From Drouetiella hepatica Uher 2000/2452 (GTDB taxonomy: Bacteria; Cyanobacteriota; Cyanobacteriia; Elainellales; Elainellaceae): 64,000 nucleotides of DNA. The position numbers and the translations under genes were made by a program. The stretch covers positions 62,001-126,000 of the forward strand of contig JAHHHD010000015.1 in NCBI GenBank assembly GCA_019359505.1. The letters are read 5' to 3'. This document shows positions 42,694-51,365 of this stretch, in pieces. The notes beneath the pieces are model-generated. The model was not told the DNA's origin. It searched no databases and saw nothing but the letters and a program-made list of their open reading frames with translations. The first letter of the stretch is position 1. Each line of letters opens with the position of its first letter.

Positions 42694-42787
42694 ATTGTGG
42701 GCACTGATAGGAAGCGATCGTGACCTCGCCCGCTACATAACATTGAAATCCTGAAGCTAAAAAATTAGAACTCAAAATTCCCTGAAT

Positions 42788-43738
42788 ATGCAGAACTTTC
42801 GGAACTACTACGCAATCTTGGGAGTTCCCAAAGAAGCTACGCCTGAAGAAATTAAGCAAGCCTACCGCAAGCTGGCGCGGCAATATCACCCGGACTTGAA
42901 TCCAGGTGACAAAGTGGCTGAGGAAAAATTTAAGGCGCTGGGGGAAGCCTATGAAGTGCTGTTTGATGCTAGCAAACGCACGCAGTATGACCAGTTCAGC
43001 CGTTTCTGGAATCAGAGCGGCTTTCAGGGCGTTGCCGCACGCGCCAAAGCCTGGGGCAATCGTAACGGGCGAGGCGAGGATGAGGATGATTTTGGGCAAT
43101 ACCGCGACTTTAACTCTTTTGTCGATCAGCTTCTGAGTCGGCAGGCAGAAGCTTCTACTATGCCAACTGATGAAGAGGTTTATCGCCCTAAAACTACAAA
43201 AACGGCATATACGGTATCGCGCCCTAGCCCCCGCAATGCCGAAGCGCGACTAACTGTCCCGATCGACAAAGCCTACACTGGAGGTCGGGAGCGCGTGCGG
43301 CTAGAGGATGGGCGATCGCTAGAGGTGAATATGCCCCCCGGAATGCTCACAGGTCAACGGATTCGCCTCAAGGGCCAGGGGGTATCAGGGGGTGATTTAT
43401 ACTTGACGATCGAGGTGCCAACCCATCCGTTCTTTAAGCTAGAGGGAGCCGATATTTTCTGTCAGATTCCCGTCACGCCCACAGAGGCAGTTTTAGGAGG
43501 AGCGATCGAGATTCCTACTCTAGATGGCTTGGTGAAAATGATGATTCCGGCAGGCGTTCGATCGGGACAAAGGCTGCGTCTGGGGGGTAAGGGATACCCG
43601 GTGGAGGGCGATCGGGGCGATCAAATTGTGGAAGTTCAGATTATCACCCCCAAGGATCTAACCTTGCAAGAACGAGAGCTTTATGAAAAGCTCCGCCAGC
43701 TTGAAGCCTTCAATCCCCGCGAAAATTTGCTGCTTTAA
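42788..43738 (+). CDS. dnaJ3: DnaJ-type co-chaperone (DnaJ3-like)
   Basis: The protein is 316 residues. The N-terminal J-domain has [20 protein letters not shown] and the HPD motif ([10 protein letters not shown]). There is a short Gly/Phe-free linker and no Cys-rich zinc domain, so it is a type II/CbpA-like DnaJ. Two C-terminal beta domains follow ([20 protein letters not shown], then [20 protein letters not shown], then [20 protein letters not shown]). It stimulates ATP hydrolysis by the upstream DnaK. The dnaK3-dnaJ3 order is the one known in cyanobacteria. Confidence 0.9.
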   Translation: MQNFRNYYAILGVPKEATPEEIKQAYRKLARQYHPDLNPGDKVAEEKFKALGEAYEVLFDASKRTQYDQFSRFWNQSGFQGVAARAKAWGNRNGRGEDEDDFGQYRDFNSFVDQLLSRQAEASTMPTDEEVYRPKTTKTAYTVSRPSPRNAEARLTVPIDKAYTGGRERVRLEDGRSLEVNMPPGMLTGQRIRLKGQGVSGGDLYLTIEVPTHPFFKLEGADIFCQIPVTPTEAVLGGAIEIPTLDGLVKMMIPAGVRSGQRLRLGGKGYPVEGDRGDQIVEVQIITPKDLTLQERELYEKLRQLEAFNPRENLLL

Positions 43739-43874
43739 TCTGCCTTAAAGTAGGGGAATTCCCATTAAAGTTTGTGAAATCACTTGTCAAAGTTCACTAT
43801 TTTGGGAAAACTAGCGAAGGGAGCAAAAGCGAACTTTAATAACAGCCATTTTTTAAGAATAAGGCAAACTTCCG

Positions 43875-46739
43875 ATGCAGTATTCATTCCTGTCCGATCG
43901 CGCTTTTACTCTGGATCAGGAAAGCTTACTGCGTCGTATCACGCACCGCATTCGCCGATCGCTTGAGCTGCAAGACATTCTCTCGACTACCGCAGCTGAG
44001 GTGCGAGCGTTTTTGGGCAGCGATCGCGTCAAAATTTACCGATTCAATGGGGATGGCAGCGGCGAGGTGGTGGCTGAGGCAATCTATGAGAATCGGTTGC
44101 CTTCTCTGCTGGGGCTGACGTTCCCAGCCGATGACATTCCGCCCCAGACGCGCCAGCTGTTTATTGAAGCGCGGGTTCGCTCGATCGTCAACGTCGAGAC
44201 TCGGCAAATTGGTCAAAGCCCGCTACGCAACCCAGAAACGGGCGAAATAGAGCTTGCAGAAATTCAGTTTGTGCCGCTCGACCCTTGCCATGCCGAATAT
44301 TTGACGGCAATGGGCGTTAAGTCATCGCTGGTGGTGCCGATTTTCCACCAAGAAAATCTTTGGGGGCTATTGGTTGTCCATCATTCGACATCTAGGGAGA
44401 TTTTGTCACAAGAGCTTTGGGCAATGCAGATGGTGGTGGATCAGCTATCGGTGGCGATCGCCCAATCGACTTTGCTAACTGAGGCTCACGATCGCGCTCA
44501 GCGCGAGGCAACGATCAACCGAATTATTACGCTACTCCATTCTCAGCAGACGATCGAACTGCAAAAAGCTCTAGAAGAAACTGTAGAAGCTTTAGGTGGC
44601 TCTGGCGGCAGGCTATACATCAACGCCGATGCGCTCGATTTCCACAGCGGCTCCGCCTTGGAACCTGCCCCGAAAACTACTGCTCTAGAAGGAACTCGTC
44701 GCACCATTCCGAGTTACCCTGTTCGGCTTTACACCTGCGGCACCCAGCCCCTCATTTTGCCTAACGCCCGCTATTCTGTCATGGAACATTACAGCGTTTG
44801 GCAAGAACACTTTCAGGGAAAGAAACCCTACGTAGATAAGCCCTACGTAGATAAGCCCGACTTAGACAAGCCCGACTTAGACAAGCCCGGCTCAGACAAG
44901 CCCCAAGCCGATCAGGGCTGTACCTGGATGATTCCAGATCTCTATCAAGAGATGAGTTTACGCAATTTGCAACCCGCTTTTCGACCGACTAGCATTCGCA
45001 GTATCCTGGTCGTTCCACTTTTATATCGGCAGCAGATTTGGGGCTACATCACGATCTTCCGGGATGCTGTAGATACTGAGGTGCTTTGGGCGGGGCAGTT
45101 CGATCCTGACTATCGCCAGACCAATCCTCGGCTGTCCTTTGAGCTGTGGTGTGAAACGCGGCAGGGTCAAATTTACGCATGGAACGCTGATGAGCTAAAG
45201 ATGGCACAGACGCTCGGCGGTCACTTTGGCACTGCGGTACAGCAATATGAAATGCACCAACGGCTTCAGGCGCTCAATACTAACCTGGAAGAGCAGGTGC
45301 AAGAACGAACGGCAGAGCTAGAGCAGGCGGCGCAGCAGCAGCGAATTTTGTTTGAAGTTGTTACTAAAATTCGGCAATCGCTTGATTTAGATCGGATTTT
45401 TCAAACCACGACTCAGGAAGTTTGTGAGTTGCTGAATGCCGATCGCGTCATGGTCTATCGATTTAATGCCGATTGGGGCGGCGAATTTGTGGGCAACTGC
45501 GAGTTTGTTCACTCTAATTGGACAAAAGAGATGCCGCTCAATATGCCATTAGAAAAATCGACTATTTGGAACGATAGCTATATTCAAAAAAATGAGGGCG
45601 GGCGTTTTCGCAGAGGCGAAACCTATGTAATTGACAACACACGGCACTCTGAACTCTCCGATTGTCATCGAGAAATCCTGAATCGCTACCAAATTCGGGC
45701 GTTTCTCTTGGCTCCGATCTTTGTAGGATCGACGCTTTGGGGGTTGCTTGCCACCTACCAGCACTCAGGGGTTCGCCATTGGCAAACTTCAGAGATCCAG
45801 TTTGCGGTTCAGGTGGCGGCTCAGCTGGGGGTAGCCATAGCTCAGGCGGAGCTGCTGTCTCAAACGCGCCAACAGGCAGGGCTGCTCTCTCAGGCTTTGC
45901 AAGAGTTGCAGAAAACGCAATCACAGCTTATCCATACCGAGAAGATGTCTGGTTTGGGTCAGCTTGTTGCTGGGGTTGCCCATGAAATTAACAATCCCGT
46001 CAACTTCATCTATGGCAATCTCACGTATGTCAGGCAGTATGTTGAAGATCTGCTGGGTTTGCTCAACCTGTATCAGCAGAAATTTCCTGCTGCCGGAGCC
46101 GAAATTAGCGATCGCACTCAGGCAATTGATTTAGAGTTTCTGGAGACAGACCTGCCCCAGATTTTGTCGTCCATGGAGCTAGGCACCGATCGGATTTTGC
46201 AAATCGTATCTTCGCTCAAGAATTTTTCTCGGCACGATCAGTCAGAAGCAAAGTCTGTAGACATCCATGAAGGTATTGACAGCACGCTGCTAATTTTGCA
46301 GTATCGCCTCAGTAAAAGCAGTCAAACCATCACTGTCACCAAAGACTATGGCGAGTTGCCGCTGGTGGAATGCTATGCCGGACAGCTCAATCAGGTGTTT
46401 ATGAATGTGTTGAGTAATGCGATCGATGCGGTGGAAGAAGTGATGGGGATAGATCAGAATGGGGATGACGATCGCCCTCCCCAAATTTGCATCAAAACTG
46501 AAGCTTTGGGCGATCGCGTTGCCATTCACATTTCAGATAACGGATCTGGAATGGATGAAACGGTGTTGAAACACCTATTCGATCCGTTTTTTACCACGAA
46601 GCCTGTGGGTTCTGGCACAGGGCTAGGGCTGTCGATTAGCCATCAAATTGTGGTGGAAAGGCACAGAGGCACCATGCAGTGTGTATCGACTCTGGGGCAG
46701 GGGACGGAGTTTATTATCGAAATTCCGATCGCCGTATGA
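43875..46739 (+). CDS. Multi-GAF sensor histidine kinase, phytochrome/cyanobacteriochrome-like
   Basis: The protein is 954 residues with no membrane helix. GAF1 (about 20-200) has the bilin-type features FPADDIPPQTRQLF and Cys138-His139 in DPCHAEYLTAMGVKSSL, the site that binds bilin in phytochrome-like and cyanobacteriochrome GAFs. A middle GAF (about 215-460) contains six 5-residue repeats (KPYVD/KPDLD, about 317-346). GAF3 (about 495-670) also has Cys597-His598 (SDCHREIL). Then comes a coiled coil, HisKA with phosphoacceptor His in VAGVAHEINNPVNFIYGN, and HATPase (NVLSNAIDAV, then DNGSGMDETV, then GSGTGLGLSI). It is likely a soluble light sensor; bilin binding in GAF3 is uncertain. No response regulator is adjacent. 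Confidence 0.85.
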   Translation: MQYSFLSDRAFTLDQESLLRRITHRIRRSLELQDILSTTAAEVRAFLGSDRVKIYRFNGDGSGEVVAEAIYENRLPSLLGLTFPADDIPPQTRQLFIEARVRSIVNVETRQIGQSPLRNPETGEIELAEIQFVPLDPCHAEYLTAMGVKSSLVVPIFHQENLWGLLVVHHSTSREILSQELWAMQMVVDQLSVAIAQSTLLTEAHDRAQREATINRIITLLHSQQTIELQKALEETVEALGGSGGRLYINADALDFHSGSALEPAPKTTALEGTRRTIPSYPVRLYTCGTQPLILPNARYSVMEHYSVWQEHFQGKKPYVDKPYVDKPDLDKPDLDKPGSDKPQADQGCTWMIPDLYQEMSLRNLQPAFRPTSIRSILVVPLLYRQQIWGYITIFRDAVDTEVLWAGQFDPDYRQTNPRLSFELWCETRQGQIYAWNADELKMAQTLGGHFGTAVQQYEMHQRLQALNTNLEEQVQERTAELEQAAQQQRILFEVVTKIRQSLDLDRIFQTTTQEVCELLNADRVMVYRFNADWGGEFVGNCEFVHSNWTKEMPLNMPLEKSTIWNDSYIQKNEGGRFRRGETYVIDNTRHSELSDCHREILNRYQIRAFLLAPIFVGSTLWGLLATYQHSGVRHWQTSEIQFAVQVAAQLGVAIAQAELLSQTRQQAGLLSQALQELQKTQSQLIHTEKMSGLGQLVAGVAHEINNPVNFIYGNLTYVRQYVEDLLGLLNLYQQKFPAAGAEISDRTQAIDLEFLETDLPQILSSMELGTDRILQIVSSLKNFSRHDQSEAKSVDIHEGIDSTLLILQYRLSKSSQTITVTKDYGELPLVECYAGQLNQVFMNVLSNAIDAVEEVMGIDQNGDDDRPPQICIKTEALGDRVAIHISDNGSGMDETVLKHLFDPFFTTKPVGSGTGLGLSISHQIVVERHRGTMQCVSTLGQGTEFIIEIPIAV
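44823..44912 (+). repeat. 15-bp in-frame tandem repeat, six copies
   Basis: Six units coding KPYVD, KPYVD, KPDLD, KPDLD, KPGSD and KPQAD lie inside the middle GAF domain of the kinase. The pairs of identical neighbours suggest recent duplications. Confidence 0.9.
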
Positions 46740-46745
46740 AGGGAA

Positions 46746-47330
46746 TTACTGTCCGGCTGCAAACACCTGGCTAGTCTGCAAATTAAGATCTGGGAAGGCT
46801 AGGGAAATGATGCGATCGCCCTCGCAAAACACTCCAGCTTCTACATAAAGTCCTTCTTGCCAGACCAAGACCGTGATGGCTTGAGTTTGCGGATCGACGA
46901 TCCAATATTCTGGAATGCCCAAGTCCTGATACTGGGCGCGTTTTGCCACGTAATCGCGATCGCGCTGCAACTCGCCAGGGCTGACGACTTCGACCACCAG
47001 CAAAGGCGGAGCCATCGTTAGCCGAATTGTATTGCGCCGCCGGAGTTGTTCGATATGCTCCTCTCGTAGAATCGTTAGATCAGGATAGCGGTTTCTGGGT
47101 TCGCCTCTGACCTCTAGTTCTAAGCCGTGACCTCTGACTCTGAGGTGTCCGACGATCGCGGCAAAGTGTAAGAGCAAAAAGGTGGCAATTCCTACGTTCT
47201 CTCCTGATTCGGGCGGCACTTCGATCAGTTCTCCATTAAATAGTTCATACAGCTTGTCTGTGCCGTCGTCGAAGCACAGATACTCGTCAAAGCTGAGAAA
47301 ACGTAGTTCGGTTTGAGGCATAGTGTTCAA
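46746..47330 (-). CDS. Uma2 family (DUF820) endonuclease-like protein
   Basis: The protein is up to 194 residues (MPQTE at 47321 may be the true start). The PD-(D/E)XK-like core is visible: DKLYELFNGELIEVPP, then NRYPDLTILREEHIEQL with the acidic residue, LLVVEVVSPGELQRDRDYVA with the E-x-x motif and a Lys in KRAQYQDLGIPEYWIVDP. These features define Uma2, a nuclease-like family strongly expanded in cyanobacteria. It stops seven bases before the kinase stop on the other strand and lies four bases downstream of the NACHT gene on the same strand, so Uma2 and NACHT may be co-transcribed. Biological role unknown. Confidence 0.85.
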   Translation of the reverse strand: MNTMPQTELRFLSFDEYLCFDDGTDKLYELFNGELIEVPPESGENVGIATFLLLHFAAIVGHLRVRGHGLELEVRGEPRNRYPDLTILREEHIEQLRRRNTIRLTMAPPLLVVEVVSPGELQRDRDYVAKRAQYQDLGIPEYWIVDPQTQAITVLVWQEGLYVEAGVFCEGDRIISLAFPDLNLQTSQVFAAGQ

Positions 47331-47334
47331 AGTC

Positions 47335-49752
47335 CTAAGTTTCTGGTTTGGATGATTTCCTCTGATTGATCTCCTCGATCGGTAATAGCAAGGTATCCTC
47401 GATCGCTTCTCTGACCGATCGGCTGACGTAACAATCGCTGTTCAAACAATCGACCAGCAGTTTGTTTGCGTCGTGATATCGCTCCAATAGCTGCTTCTCT
47501 TCATCGGTGAATTGCCAATCATGTCCGATGTTGCGATGTTCAATCAAGATTGATCGTAGTTCTTCTGTCCAAGCTTCGCCATTCGATCGCCACCATTGCA
47601 TGAAAGTATCGCGACTTTTCTGATAAGCAGTAGAGTGTTGATGCTTCAGTTTTTGCAGACTGCCTTGCAATTCAGGGATATGGTCGAGGGCGCGGTCGAG
47701 GGCACGGTCGAGGGCGCGGTAGAAGTCAGGGGCGAGGCCACGGTCGAGGGCGAGGGCGAGGGCATGGGCGAGGGCAAGGTCGAGGTCGCGGTCAAGGGCG
47801 ACGAGGTCGCGGGCGAGGTCGCGGTCAAGGGCATGGGCGAGGGCGCGGTCGAGAGCAAGGTCGAGGTCGCGGTCAAGGGCGACGAGGTCGCGGTCAAAAA
47901 CGATGTAGCTGTAGCGGTCGCAGGCGAGGGCAAAATAGAAGGCGCGAGTGGCAGCAGGTTTGTAAGGCTTACCTACAGAATTAGATTTTTGCTGTACCCA
48001 AATTAGGAATTTCTGAAGTTTTTCATCGCTTGCCAATAGTGCATCAATCTGTTGCTTCATCAACTGCACCAGTTCATCGGCATTTCGCATCATGCCCGCA
48101 GTCAGCAAAAATACCTCGCGCCAGCGCTTTTCGGCAATATTTTGGCTAAGCCGCTCCAAGATCGCCGGATCTGAGAGCGTTACAATTTCCCGTGCGGCAA
48201 AATATTCTTGAAAGGTCAAATGCGAAAACGAATAGATGCCCTTGGCGCGTTCTATCAATAGCCCGTGGTGGGCTTCGATCGACTTCAACACCGCTTCACT
48301 GTCTAGATGCAGCGCTTCTGGGTCGGTCTTGGCATCGGGCAAGTTGCGGATGAAATCGGCAATATGATCTTCTAGGGCGCGCTGCTTAAAGAAATATTCT
48401 TTTTGCTCAAAGGTTGTCAGGGCAATTTGGCTCAGCAAATCTTCTTTGCGCTTGAGCGACAGGTTTTTATAGACTGAATCGCGTTCGATTTTGCGTTTGC
48501 CATCCCACTTCTTCAGCAGAATATCCAACCCCTCTTTATACAGTTCCGATCGATTCGCCGGAAAATCGGTGACATCTTCAAACATCAAACAGAGCAGCGT
48601 CAGCAGCAGCGGATTGGTTGCCAGCTCTGCGATCGGCTCGTTGTCATCTAGCTTCTGTTGAAACAGCTTGGCGCGATCGGGGTCGCCTTTGGCAGAGAAC
48701 CATTTGGTCGCAAAACTTTTGATCTGTTCGGGGTTGAAGTCTGCAACTTCAACTTCGGTAAATTGCTCCAAGCTATATTCTTTGGCGGCAATCCGGCAGG
48801 TGATGACAAACCGATTGCAAAGAAACTGTCCAGACAATTGCTCAATCTGCCGCAGCACGCGTTTGGTATCTTCTTCACGCACTTCATCCAACCCATCCAG
48901 CAAAATCAGCGCTTTGCTAGCGGAAATAATCTGGGTTAGATCCCCCCTAGCCCCCCTTAAAAAAGGGGGAACCGAGCCAAGAGAGTGATCAGAGGAAGCT
49001 ACCCGATCGCTCTCAAAGCCCCCCTTTTCAAGGGGGGTTGGGGGGATCAACCCTACCATATACTCCAACAGACTCGGCTGCTTTTCTGCTTCTGCAAAAT
49101 CCTTTAGCGTCACAAACAAAGGAACGCGATCGGGTGCAAAATTCCCTGCAATGTACTGCATCGTCAGATACTTCAAAAACGTCGTCTTTCCAGCTCCCGG
49201 CTTGCCCAACACCATCAGTTTGGGGTAGCGCCGCGCTGCGTCCAGCCCCGGTACCCGCTTCTCTGTGATGCGGCTCAGCCCAAAGCGATCGAATTCATCT
49301 AAATCATGGTGCTTCAGCAGTTCGGGCAACTCTAACCGCCGCCGCCCCATCAGCTTCTCCAAAATATTGACGCTGGTGTAGATGCCCTGCTCACCCGTGA
49401 GGGCGATCGGCTGCGTCATGTCTAGCACTCGCATCGTGCCACATTGCTGCTGAATGGACGATCGCACTTGCTCACGAGTTGCTTGAACTAGGGCAGCAAT
49501 GCGATCGGCTTCGGGTTGCTCTGGTTCTGTTTCTTCTGGCTCGGCAATCTCCTCCCAGTTCAGCTCTAGTTCAGCGCAAGCTGCCGTAAAAAAATCAAAG
49601 TCGGTCGCGTTTCCTTGGAGCAGGCTCCAAATTGTTTGGCGAGAGCAACCGACCGCACCAGCAAGGTAAGTTTGTCCACCTGACTTTCGCTTTAGCGCCT
49701 TTTTGATTGCCTGAATTCCTGCGGTCGAGGCTTGGAGCGATCGAGTTGCCAT
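47335..49752 (-). CDS. HTH-NACHT NTPase with in-frame repeat insertion
   Basis: The protein is 805 residues. Residues about 10-70 contain a helix-turn-helix (GQTYLAGAVGCSRQTIWSLL). Residues about 175-330 are the NACHT NTPase: Walker A LGKPGAGKTT (182-191), a 38-residue insertion at 235-272 encoded by a palindromic repeat, and Walker B ALILLDGLDE (281-290). ITCRIAAKEY and NPLLLTLLCLMF follow, then a helical NACHT C-domain (FSHLTFQEYFAARE). Residues about 605-690 are a degenerate LDRALDRDL repeat tract. NACHT proteins of this build include phage-defence sensors in bacteria. The HTH start suggests DNA or operator binding. Uma2 follows downstream. Defence is inferred, not shown. Confidence 0.85.
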   Translation of the reverse strand: MATRSLQASTAGIQAIKKALKRKSGGQTYLAGAVGCSRQTIWSLLQGNATDFDFFTAACAELELNWEEIAEPEETEPEQPEADRIAALVQATREQVRSSIQQQCGTMRVLDMTQPIALTGEQGIYTSVNILEKLMGRRRLELPELLKHHDLDEFDRFGLSRITEKRVPGLDAARRYPKLMVLGKPGAGKTTFLKYLTMQYIAGNFAPDRVPLFVTLKDFAEAEKQPSLLEYMVGLIPPTPLEKGGFESDRVASSDHSLGSVPPFLRGARGDLTQIISASKALILLDGLDEVREEDTKRVLRQIEQLSGQFLCNRFVITCRIAAKEYSLEQFTEVEVADFNPEQIKSFATKWFSAKGDPDRAKLFQQKLDDNEPIAELATNPLLLTLLCLMFEDVTDFPANRSELYKEGLDILLKKWDGKRKIERDSVYKNLSLKRKEDLLSQIALTTFEQKEYFFKQRALEDHIADFIRNLPDAKTDPEALHLDSEAVLKSIEAHHGLLIERAKGIYSFSHLTFQEYFAAREIVTLSDPAILERLSQNIAEKRWREVFLLTAGMMRNADELVQLMKQQIDALLASDEKLQKFLIWVQQKSNSVGKPYKPAATRAFYFALACDRYSYIVFDRDLVALDRDLDLALDRALAHALDRDLARDLVALDRDLDLALAHALALALDRGLAPDFYRALDRALDRALDHIPELQGSLQKLKHQHSTAYQKSRDTFMQWWRSNGEAWTEELRSILIEHRNIGHDWQFTDEEKQLLERYHDANKLLVDCLNSDCYVSRSVREAIEDTLLLPIEEINQRKSSKPET
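48939..49048. repeat. 110-bp palindromic element inside the NACHT gene
   Basis: Terminal inverted repeats GATCCCCCCTAGCCCCCCTT (48939-48958) and AAGGGGGGTTGGGGGGATC (49030-49048) enclose about 70 bp with further internal symmetry (CCCTT-AAAAAAGGGGG; CCCCCTTTTCAAGGGG). It is read in frame as PPTPLEKGG and PPFLRGARGDL, the peptide signature of a cyanobacterial repeat family. Confidence 0.85.
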
Positions 49753-49890
49753 GGGTGTTTACAATTCCGTTCTGTCAATTCTGTCAGATCTGACACTCTG
49801 ACAACAAGCCGAACGTTGATTCTGACCCTGGTTTGAGGCGTTCTTGAGAAGCTAAACACATCAACATTAGTCACTCAACCCACCAGCGCT

Positions 49891-50139
49891 ATGAAACCGA
49901 TCGCCCAAAGTCTCCTGCGAATCTTCCTCCTAATCTTCTTCACTGCCAACGGCTATATTCTGCTCTCTGGCAGCGTTTGCTTCTGGCTTTCCAATCAACA
50001 AGACGATCTCTCCCCTCAGCAAACCCGTCTCTTCGACACCTGCACCTCAACCTGGACTCAAGGCACAACCCAAATCTTCACCCTGCTGGACAACAACATC
50101 CTCAAACTCCTCCAGGCAGAAAAAGATGGAAAGAAATAA
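49891..50139 (+). CDS. Small membrane-anchored protein
   Basis: The protein is 82 residues. A long N-terminal hydrophobic helix (LLRIFLLIFFTANGYILLSG) is followed by a polar segment with DDLSPQQTRLFDTCTSTWTQ and an amphipathic end. Similar short proteins with DLSP-x-Q-x-x-LF-x-TC and a TM helix are common in cyanobacteria, with no known role. It is divergent from the NACHT gene across 138 bp, and its end overlaps the start of the next small frame. Confidence 0.6.
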   Translation: MKPIAQSLLRIFLLIFFTANGYILLSGSVCFWLSNQQDDLSPQQTRLFDTCTSTWTQGTTQIFTLLDNNILKLLQAEKDGKK

Positions 50140-50440
50140 GGTGAAGCTCGATCGCCCAAGCCTCAACCATGACCCTCCAAACCTCAACGCCGATGATTTT
50201 AGCTCGATCGCCGAATCTCAGAGACTCAACGCCGAGTCTCCAAACCTCAACGCCGAGCCTCCGAACCTCAACGCTGAGTCTCTAAGCCTCAATGCCGAGT
50301 CTCCAAACCTCAACGCCGAATGTCAGAGACTCAACGCTGAATCTCCGAACCTCAACGCTGAATCTTCAAACCTCAACGCTGAATTTTTTAGAGTGCTCAC
50401 CCCTACTCTGCCAACACTTCACCCCAATCTCGATCGCTAA
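50126..50440 (+). CDS. Small protein of 7-residue LNAESPN repeats
   Basis: The reading frame of 104 residues begins 14 bases before the end of the upstream gene. Residues about 34-86 are eight tandem heptads with consensus LNAESPN. The rest is polar. The repeat is a 21-bp minisatellite, so another frame is also open through part of it, and coding is not proven. No domain is recognised. It could be a disordered linker protein or a non-coding repeat. Confidence 0.35.
   Translation: MERNKVKLDRPSLNHDPPNLNADDFSSIAESQRLNAESPNLNAEPPNLNAESLSLNAESPNLNAECQRLNAESPNLNAESSNLNAEFFRVLTPTLPTLHPNLDR
50225..50382. repeat. 21-bp minisatellite
   Basis: About eight copies of CTCAACGCCGAGTCTCCAAA-type units run from 50225 to 50382, with third-position variation between copies. 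Confidence 0.85.
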
Positions 50441-50658
50441 GAAGCAATTTGATAGATCGCAGGACGATATTTTGGCTCAGGAATGGGTTTATGCTCTACT
50501 GCCGCAGTTTCCAGCCAAACGGCTTTTGCTTGCAAAACTTCTCGGAGCGCTTCTTCTTCGGTATCTCCAAAGGCTGAGCAGTATTTGAGGTCAGGAATAT
50601 CGGCAATGTATCCCTGATCGGCTTCGCTATAGAAAATGTTGATATGGTAACTTTTCAT
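50437..50658 (-). CDS. HicB family antitoxin-like protein
   Basis: ATG 50658 (MKSYHINIFYSEADQGYIAD) gives 73 residues with the HicB partial RNase H-like fold: IFYSEADQGYIADIPDLKYC, then AFGDTEEEALREVLQAKAVW. The C-terminal end PIPEPKYRPAIYQ is as in HicB-like proteins. No HicA toxin (short double-stranded RNA-binding protein) is encoded next to it, and it has no DNA-binding C-domain. It is therefore an orphan antitoxin or a stand-alone HicB-like protein. The antitoxin gene of a separate module ends about 50 bases upstream on the same strand. Confidence 0.75.
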   Translation of the reverse strand: MKSYHINIFYSEADQGYIADIPDLKYCSAFGDTEEEALREVLQAKAVWLETAAVEHKPIPEPKYRPAIYQIAS

Positions 50659-50710
50659 CTTGTCATTTCGTTGACAGTGGAGCTTCGAGTGACCTGCCAC
50701 ACGACTACGA

Positions 50711-51010
50711 CTATGCGACCTGCTCTTGCTTAACGGTTACAGATAGTTTTAACCCCAATTGACTTAAGAGAAGTGCGATCGCTGGCAGTCCTAGCGTTTC
50801 TCCTTGAGCAAGCAATTGGTAGCAGTTCTCCCAATCAGCTACATTCGCAGCGTCAATCAGACTTCTACGGGCTTCTGCCACATTTTTCAATGCCAATAAA
50901 ATAGGCTCAAACTCGCCATCTTCTAGGACGGCATCCAGGTAAGCAGCCGCCTCCGCCGGGTCTTTCAGGGATTCAATCAGGTAAGAATGATAGCTTTTAT
51001 GGATTGGCAT
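50711..51010 (-). CDS. Antitoxin of RelE/HigB-type module
   Basis: ATG 51010 (MPIHKSYHSYLIESLKDPAE) gives 99 residues and overlaps the toxin stop by 14 bases. KDPAEAAAYLDAVLEDGEFE and ALKNVAEARRS are the pattern of HigA-like 'addiction module antidote' proteins. The expected C-terminal HTH is weak here: the last part reads LGLPAIALLLSQLGLKLSVT and resembles a degenerate HTH. It should neutralise the upstream toxin. Toxin-first gene order is typical of this family. Confidence 0.75.
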   Translation of the reverse strand: MPIHKSYHSYLIESLKDPAEAAAYLDAVLEDGEFEPILLALKNVAEARRSLIDAANVADWENCYQLLAQGETLGLPAIALLLSQLGLKLSVTVKQEQVA

Positions 51011-51341
51011 TTTGCCTCTTCTGAAAATCTGCCCAGTACTGCTTTGCCCGATAAATATCTTGATCTTGCGTACTTTTATCTCCACCACAGAGCAAAAGAA
51101 CAGTTGTTGCCTTTGCTTGGGCAAAGTAAACTCGATAACCTGATCCATAGTCAATTCTGAGTTCCATGACCCCTTCGCCAACAGGCTTAAAGTCACCCAG
51201 ATTGCCTAGTTCAATTCGATCAAGCCGTTTCTTGATTCTAGCTCTCGCCTGCCTATCTCGTAGAGCGTTTAACCAGAGTTCAAAGGGACAGGTATCGTCT
51301 GCTGTCACGTATAAGATTACTTCCCGTGGCTGTGCCTCCAT
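50997..51341 (-). CDS. RelE/HigB-type toxin (phage-derived Gp49-like)
   Basis: The protein is 114 residues. The RelE-superfamily pattern is EVILYVTADDTCPFELWLNA, then RARIKKRLDRIELGNLGDFK, then GVMELRIDYGSGYRVYFAQA and TVLLLCGGDKSTQDQDI. The conserved basic residues (RARIKKR, RIDYGSGYRVYF, GGDKSTQ) are those used for ribosome-dependent mRNA cleavage in this family. It precedes and overlaps its antitoxin gene. Confidence 0.88.
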   Translation of the reverse strand: MEAQPREVILYVTADDTCPFELWLNALRDRQARARIKKRLDRIELGNLGDFKPVGEGVMELRIDYGSGYRVYFAQAKATTVLLLCGGDKSTQDQDIYRAKQYWADFQKRQNANP

Positions 51342-51365
51342 AAGTTTTAAGTCTGACGATCGCCC

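Noticed and set aside
43784-43966. 60-residue frame before the GAF kinase
   Set aside because: It overlaps the kinase start and has no recognisable features.
47596-48006. 136-residue frame opposite the NACHT repeat tract
   Set aside because: Gly/Glu/Val repeats are the complement of the LDRA codons; no start signal or domain.
48939-49048. Intron or frameshift in the NACHT gene
   Set aside because: The inserted repeat reads through in frame without stops, and Walker A and B lie in the same frame.
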